Shown: positions 25,126 through 28,629 of the stretch, in pieces
Layout: every line of letters begins with the position of its first letter
How positions within the stretch are numbered: the first letter of the stretch is position 1
Program-made: the position numbers and the translations under genes
The notes under the pieces: model-generated
Told to the model about the DNA's origin: nothing
Database searches by the model: none
What the model saw: the letters and a program-made list of their open reading frames with translations, nothing else
Source of the DNA: Candidatus Saccharimonadota bacterium
GTDB lineage: Bacteria; Patescibacteriota; Saccharimonadia; Saccharimonadales; Saccharimonadaceae
Direction: 5' to 3'
Length of the DNA stretch: 28,629 bases
Assembly (NCBI GenBank): GCA_905371715.1
Contig: CAJPLV010000013.1
Span: 1 to 28,629, forward strand

Positions 25126-25497
25126 ATGACAAAGATTGCGATAATTGAAGACGACCAAGTGATCAACCAAATGTACCGCATGAAGTTTGAGGCGGCGGGG
25201 TTTGATGTCGCGACGGCGAGCGACGGCGAAGCGGGCGTTGCAATCGTAAAAAAGTTCCATCCGGATTTGATTTTGCTCGACTTGCAAATGCCAAACATGA
25301 ACGGCGTTGAAGCGCTTTCGTTAATCCGCGCATTGCCAAGCCACAAGCAAACGCCCGTCATCGTACTAACAAATCTCGGCGAAGAAGAAGCGCCGGATGG
25401 ACTACGCAAGCTCGGCGTGCATAGCTACATTGTGAAAGCCGATTTCACACCGCGCCAAGTCGTTGAGCGCGTGAAACATGCGCTTAATATTCGCTAG
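25126..25497 (+). CDS. Stand-alone CheY-like receiver protein
   Basis: 123 residues, only a receiver domain. Acidic pocket residues D9 and D10, phospho-acceptor D52 (LILLDLQMPNMNG), T82 (IVLTN) and K104 (YIVKADFTP) are all present. There is no output domain, so it should act by protein contact, as a phosphate relay, or on a distant partner. It starts six bases after a -10-like TATATT and has no Shine-Dalgarno motif. Its TAG stop abuts the stop of convergent folD with no base between. The nearest kinase is the divergent sensor kinase, its likely phosphate donor (inference). Confidence 0.93.
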   Translation: MTKIAIIEDDQVINQMYRMKFEAAGFDVATASDGEAGVAIVKKFHPDLILLDLQMPNMNGVEALSLIRALPSHKQTPVIVLTNLGEEEAPDGLRKLGVHSYIVKADFTPRQVVERVKHALNIR

Positions 25498-26310
25498 TTA
25501 CAGCTTGTCTGCTCGCTTGAGGCAGCTCTCAATCAAATGATCAAAGAGTACTGTGTATGTGAGCGGACCGACGCCACCTTTTTTTGGTGTCATCGTTACA
25601 TGCGTCATGGCACGCACGCTATCATCAACATCACCAATAAGTTTGCCGTGCTCGCTCGCTATACCGGCGTCTACCACCACCGCACCAGGTTTTACCATGT
25701 CTGATGTAATTAACCGCGGCACGCCCGTTGCCGTTACAATCACATCAAACCGCTGCATATCACGAAGCGGCGTTTGATCGTCAAACATAGTAATATTCAA
25801 GTCGCGCTCGCCCCACAATTTCGCAAGCGGCGCGCCGACTAACTTGCCTCGCCCCACAATCGCAATTACTTTGCCTACCAAGTCGACATCATAGCCCGCC
25901 AAAAGCCAATCAATCGCCTGTGCTGTCGCACTCGGAAATATAGCGCGCTCGCCCAGCCCATCAACGTCTTTTTCCGGTGCAATCGCATTGCAAATCTCGC
26001 TCGTACCCACCGGATCATCAAGCGGCAACTGCACGATAATACCCTGAATTGACGCGTCATCGTTTGCCTGCTGCACTATGCTAATCATATCGCTCTGCTC
26101 TACCGCCGCAATCTCAACGTCAATCAATATATCGCGCGCATACCGCTGCTTCATGCGCACATACGCCGCGATAACGTCGCTCGCTGTTTTGCTCATCACG
26201 ATCAACAATTTTGGAGCAATACCGTGCTCTTGCCGCAAATTCCGCACTTGCCGCAGTTGGCGTACTTTGATAAATTGCTGCAGTTCGCGCCCATTTAGCT
26301 CCCGCGTCAT
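25498..26310 (-). CDS. folD: Methylenetetrahydrofolate dehydrogenase/cyclohydrolase FolD
   Basis: Makes 10-formyl-THF from methylene-THF in the cytoplasm. The 270 residues have Y50 and K54 of the catalytic YxxxK (AAYVRMKQRYA), GIIVQLPL (90-97), KDVDGLG (114-120), the NADP loop GRGKLVGAPLA and the C-terminal TPKKGGVGPLT. Two changes from the usual family pattern are visible: the PCTP motif reads PSAT (126-129), and the nucleotide loop reads GRG rather than GRS. The ATG at 26310 overlaps the stop of the upstream membrane gene as ATGA, with AGGA about nine bases before, so the two are coupled. Confidence 0.93.
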   Translation of the reverse strand: MTRELNGRELQQFIKVRQLRQVRNLRQEHGIAPKLLIVMSKTASDVIAAYVRMKQRYARDILIDVEIAAVEQSDMISIVQQANDDASIQGIIVQLPLDDPVGTSEICNAIAPEKDVDGLGERAIFPSATAQAIDWLLAGYDVDLVGKVIAIVGRGKLVGAPLAKLWGERDLNITMFDDQTPLRDMQRFDVIVTATGVPRLITSDMVKPGAVVVDAGIASEHGKLIGDVDDSVRAMTHVTMTPKKGGVGPLTYTVLFDHLIESCLKRADKL

Positions 26311-27872
26311 GTAATGCGATCCTTTCTATCATCAATAAATGCCGACCATTGCCGCACGAGGCGCAAAATCGTTTTGAGCGGCAGCTCAATCAACATATCT
26401 AAAATAATCGATACAATGTTAACTTGCGCATATTTATCGCTCATCCAGCGCCCCGCTACGACAAACGGCAAATAAATCGTATCGCGCACAAACGTCAACC
26501 CGTTGCTTACGCTACGCACGACTTCCAGATCGCGTATCATACGACTCAATCGAAAACCTAAGAAGCTCGCCGCCGAGAAGAAAAAGAAGAATATCGCAAT
26601 GTGCACAAGCGAGAAGTTAAGCAGCAGTAATATCCATATCGTTGCCGCAAATACTACCAAGCTAGACGCACCGTATAATGCCGAAAAGACTATGCTGTAT
26701 TTCCTACCACCTAATTGCCGGCGCACAAGCGTCGTGCTGTCGCTATATAACATCGTATCGACACGATTCACTAATGCCGACGTATTCGCATAGCCCGGCG
26801 TATTAAGCGTGAACCGCAGCAACACCATATAAACCGGCGGAAAGAACAAGTTAATAATCAACGGCTGCCACAAAATCGCGCCGTGTGCCCACATATCGTA
26901 GGGCACTTCAATCGCGATGCCAATTAAGAATTTCGTAATGATCAAAAACATTACGCTGCGCATAATCGCACGATTGATTCGCCCCATGATATTCGTGTAT
27001 TCTTTGGTAACTTGCTGCTCAAACGCCTCCAAAAAAACTTCGCGCTTCAATAATAACTCCGGTACGTCTTCGCGGGTCTCTATCATGCGGCGTACAATTC
27101 GCAGGGGCGCGCCCTGGCGGTCGACAATCCGATACAGTTCATCGTCCACCGAACCTTGCAGCAGCGCATCAATCTTTTGATTGTATGCCACAAACTGATC
27201 TAAGTGCTCCACCGATACACCGTAGCGTAATAGCAGCCCGGCACGCGCCGTCGCTGTATCGGATTTCATCAGCGCGCGGTGAATAGCAACATAAAGCGCT
27301 GCGCCATACTCATCGCGCGTCGTTTTCGACACGGCGTCGCGCGGGATCGCCTGCTCGAAATACTCGTACGCGAAATCCATAAACGCCACGTCGCGTTCTT
27401 TCGGTGCGATGAGCTGCGCTACTCGCACCGACAGCGTTTCAAGCACCCAGCTCGTCGACCGGTCGGCGTTAATACTGCGGCGTTTCTGCAACTTTTCAAA
27501 TGCCGCATAGTGCTGGCGCGCCAACTCCGTTATCGCTTCAATTTGCTTTGGGGCAACGTTATCATTTGGAATGTAACCTGCAAACGTCAGTTCAATTACC
27601 AACTCAGTGCCGCTCTGGCGCACAAGCGTTTCGTCGCGTACGATAAATAATTGTTTGAAAAACCGGCGAATCGCATTTTGCAGCAACAAATGCTCGTCGG
27701 TATTTTCAGCAGCATTACGTAGTTGCTCATATGCTGCAGTAAACGCACCGCCCGCCCCGACAACATTGTACTTCTCTGCCTGCGCTAACGCCTGCCGGCG
27801 CGCATCGCTCCGTTTTTGAGCGTTCAAAATGCCCGCGCGCATATGTTTACCGATTATATTGAGCTGCGACAT
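26307..27872 (-). CDS. Unrecognised 521-residue membrane protein
   Basis: Family not recognised. Residues 1-300 are soluble and mainly helical (QNAIRRFFKQLFIVRDE; ITELARQHYAAFEKLQ). Four membrane segments follow at about 303-322, 333-353, 394-418 and 421-441, with a weaker one at 464-475. A basic C-terminus (LRLVRQWSAFIDDRKDRIT) is probably cytoplasmic. The hydrophobic run AIFFFFFSAASFLGF is striking. The start at 27872 follows GATAAT by eight bases (or TAATAT by six) without a Shine-Dalgarno motif, so it may also be leaderless. It is cotranslated with folD, but nothing suggests a folate role. Confidence 0.85.
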   Translation of the reverse strand: MSQLNIIGKHMRAGILNAQKRSDARRQALAQAEKYNVVGAGGAFTAAYEQLRNAAENTDEHLLLQNAIRRFFKQLFIVRDETLVRQSGTELVIELTFAGYIPNDNVAPKQIEAITELARQHYAAFEKLQKRRSINADRSTSWVLETLSVRVAQLIAPKERDVAFMDFAYEYFEQAIPRDAVSKTTRDEYGAALYVAIHRALMKSDTATARAGLLLRYGVSVEHLDQFVAYNQKIDALLQGSVDDELYRIVDRQGAPLRIVRRMIETREDVPELLLKREVFLEAFEQQVTKEYTNIMGRINRAIMRSVMFLIITKFLIGIAIEVPYDMWAHGAILWQPLIINLFFPPVYMVLLRFTLNTPGYANTSALVNRVDTMLYSDSTTLVRRQLGGRKYSIVFSALYGASSLVVFAATIWILLLLNFSLVHIAIFFFFFSAASFLGFRLSRMIRDLEVVRSVSNGLTFVRDTIYLPFVVAGRWMSDKYAQVNIVSIILDMLIELPLKTILRLVRQWSAFIDDRKDRIT

Positions 27873-27878
27873 ACTGCT

Positions 27879-27886
27879 ATATTATC
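27879..27886 (-). promoter_or_regulatory. -10 region of the membrane protein/folD operon
   Basis: Minus-strand GATAATAT six to eight bases before the ATG at 27872. Confidence 0.45.
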
Positions 27887-27976
27887 GCGCATTTTTGCCG
27901 ATATGGCAATCATAAGCACCGTGCTGAGTATTTACTAATCCGCCAAAACGTGCTACAGTGAAAAGATACAGGTTTA

Positions 27977-28025
27977 GTTTGCTAAGAGAATCACTAGTCG
28001 GACAACTAAAGTCCCTATAGCAAAC
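27977..28025 (+). repeat. Structured inverted-repeat element upstream of tRNA-Lys
   Basis: Perfect eight-base arms GTTTGCTA (27977-27984) and TAGCAAAC (28018-28025) enclose a second hairpin GGAC/GTCC (28000-28003, 28011-28014) with loop AACTAAA. No T-run follows. It lies 25 bases before the tRNA, in a gap (27873-28050) with no gene. Confidence 0.5.
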
Positions 28026-28050
28026 AAGCGCGTATAGTTTAAACAATAAT

Positions 28051-28127
28051 GGGTCAGTAGCTCAGCTGGTTAGAGCACCTGCCTCTTAAGCAGGGTGTCG
28101 AGGGTTCGAGCCCCTCCTGACCCTCCA
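28051..28127 (+). tRNA. tRNA-Lys(CTT), CCA encoded
   Basis: 77 bases with CCA. The acceptor stem GGGTCAG/CTGACCC is perfect. The anticodon arm CCTGC-CTCTTAA-GCAGG gives CTT, and the T-arm is GAGGG-TTCGAGC-CCCTC. The discriminator base is T (U73), where bacterial tRNA-Lys usually has A. A weak TATAGT box lies at 28033-28038. Confidence 0.95.
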
Positions 28128-28164
28128 CGAAAAAACCATCCTTCGTCCGGGTGGTTTTTTCGTG
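28126..28164 (+). terminator. Strong terminator after tRNA-Lys
   Basis: A 16-base-pair stem (one G-T pair), CACGAAAAAACCATCC against GGGTGGTTTTTTCGTG, loop TTCGTCC. The stem begins inside the encoded CCA. The A6/T6 tracts let it work in both directions, towards the convergent tRNA-Arg/Gly transcripts as well. Confidence 0.85.
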
Positions 28165-28238
28165 AGAGAAGAATAACTAAGGTATTTATCTCTTTTAATT
28201 TTCTACAAGTGAAACTACATGTACAGCGACTCAAACAC

Positions 28239-28314
28239 TGGTACCCCGGGTAGGAATCGAACCTACGGCCAAAAGCTTAGAAGTCTCTTGCTCTATCCAC
28301 TGAGCTACCGGGGC
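28239..28314 (-). tRNA. tRNA-Arg(TCT), CCA encoded
   Basis: 76 bases with CCA. The acceptor stem GCCCCGG/CCGGGGT has a terminal G-U pair and A73. The loop CTTCTAA gives anticodon TCT. The anticodon stem AGAGA/GCTTT is weak, with a G-U pair and an A31-G39 mismatch at the loop. The T-arm is GTAGG-TTCGATT-CCTAC. Confidence 0.94.
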
Positions 28315-28323
28315 GCTACATCT

Positions 28324-28329
28324 ATTATA
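28324..28329 (-). promoter_or_regulatory. Extended -10 promoter of tRNA-Arg
   Basis: Minus-strand TGTTATAAT nine bases before the mature tRNA 5' end, so the primary transcript should have only a two- or three-base leader. Confidence 0.7.
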
Positions 28330-28376
28330 ACAAATACCGCGCCACGCGGACGACCAAATCTCAGAAAATTCCATTT

Positions 28377-28451
28377 TGGTGCGGGTGCGGAGAATCGAAC
28401 TCCGATCTTAAGTTTGGAAAACTTACATACTAACCGCTGTACTACACCCGC
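28377..28451 (-). tRNA. tRNA-Gly(TCC), CCA encoded
   Basis: 75 bases with CCA. The acceptor stem GCGGGTG/CACCCGC is perfect with A73. The anticodon arm TAAGT-TTTCCAA-ACTTA gives TCC, and the T-arm is CGGAG-TTCGATT-CTCCG. Confidence 0.96.
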
Positions 28452-28461
28452 GAATGGTTAT

Positions 28462-28467
28462 ATTGTA
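28462..28467 (-). promoter_or_regulatory. Extended -10 promoter of tRNA-Gly
   Basis: Minus-strand TGCTACAAT ten bases before the mature tRNA 5' end. Confidence 0.6.
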
Positions 28468-28495
28468 GCATTTTTGCGGCATGTAATAAATAGGG

Positions 28496-28562
28496 CGCCG
28501 TCTCGTCCGCACCCCATGTACCCCGTGACAATCGGTACAGTATCTGATATACTGAGACGGCG
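28496..28562. repeat. Nested inverted repeats around the tRNA-His promoter
   Basis: Nine-base perfect arms CGCCGTCTC (28496-28504) and GAGACGGCG (28554-28562) enclose TGTACC/GGTACA and, overlapping it, CAGTAT/ATACTG. The inner right-hand palindrome covers the -10 box. Confidence 0.5.
28525..28553 (+). promoter_or_regulatory. Sigma-70-type promoter of tRNA-His
   Basis: GTGACA (28525-28530), 17 bases, TATACT (28548-28553) with a TGA extension. The tRNA begins 14 bases later. Confidence 0.7.
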
Positions 28563-28567
28563 ATCGT

Positions 28568-28629
28568 GGCGGAAGTAGCTCAGTTGGTTAGAGCGCTGGA
28601 TTGTGGCTCCGGAGGCCGTGGGTTCGAAT
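28568..28629 (+). tRNA. tRNA-His(GTG), 3' end cut by the window
   Basis: The acceptor strand GCGGAAG is preceded by G at 28568, the encoded G-1 expected of histidine tRNA. The D-arm is normal. The anticodon arm CTGGA-TTGTGGC-TCCGG gives GTG. The sequence ends inside the T-loop (GTGGG-TTCGAAT). Confidence 0.92.

Noticed and set aside
27977..28025. T-box or tRNA-like riboswitch
   Set aside because: No conserved T-box bulge sequence, specifier loop or antiterminator/terminator pair is visible, and the downstream gene is a tRNA.
28051..28629. Integrated element at the tRNA cluster
   Set aside because: No integrase, no direct repeat of a tRNA 3' end and no foreign-looking genes are seen in the window.

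Overview
The window reads as a chromosomal segment of a small-genome bacterium of the Candidate Phyla Radiation, most likely a Candidatus Saccharibacteria (TM7) relative. This is inferred from gene content: a compact MetRS without a C-terminal tRNA-binding domain, an AlaRS that stops after its editing domain, many single-TM or multi-TM proteins of unknown family, a sortase and a G5/resuscitation-factor-like wall protein, no biosynthetic operons, and tightly overlapping genes. The code is standard: UGA is used as a stop, often inside ATGA overlaps with the next start. No phage, insertion sequence, CRISPR array or rRNA was seen.

Layout from left to right, mostly minus strand. (1) 1-5272: the 5' part of an FtsA-like gene, then alaS with its own promoter, then a cysteine desulfurase / YdcF-like / mnmA operon that looks like a tRNA 2-thiouridine unit. 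(2) 5292-8282: metG, tatD and two small unknown proteins, packed with overlaps. (3) 8301-11521: a class E/F-like sortase with a clear -35/-10 promoter, a 350-base gene-free gap, then rsmA translationally coupled to an RPF/G5 cell-wall protein whose leader carries a perfect stem-loop. (4) 11573-17531: pcrA/uvrD helicase, a tail-anchored disordered protein, tpiA, a strong terminator, and pyk. (5) 17592-21208: an ABC exporter (ATPase plus FtsX/MacB-type permease) and a divergent nucleotidyltransferase-like gene. (6) 21336-25497: tRNA-Glu, a multi-TM GAF histidine kinase cotranscribed with an unusual long methyltransferase, and a divergent stand-alone receiver protein. (7) 25498-27872: folD and a membrane protein of unknown family. 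(8) 28051-28629: a tRNA cluster, Lys(CTT), Arg(TCT), Gly(TCC) and a truncated His(GTG).

The strongest regulatory theme is promoter position. alaS, metG and pcrA each have TATAAT exactly seven bases before the start codon, so the transcript should begin at or next to the AUG (leaderless). Genes inside operons instead have Shine-Dalgarno motifs or stop/start overlaps. Many -10 boxes, including those of tRNA genes, are of the extended TGnTATAAT kind. The best candidates for undescribed biology are the methyltransferase / kinase / receiver module, the leaderless versus Shine-Dalgarno division, and several structured intergenic elements.
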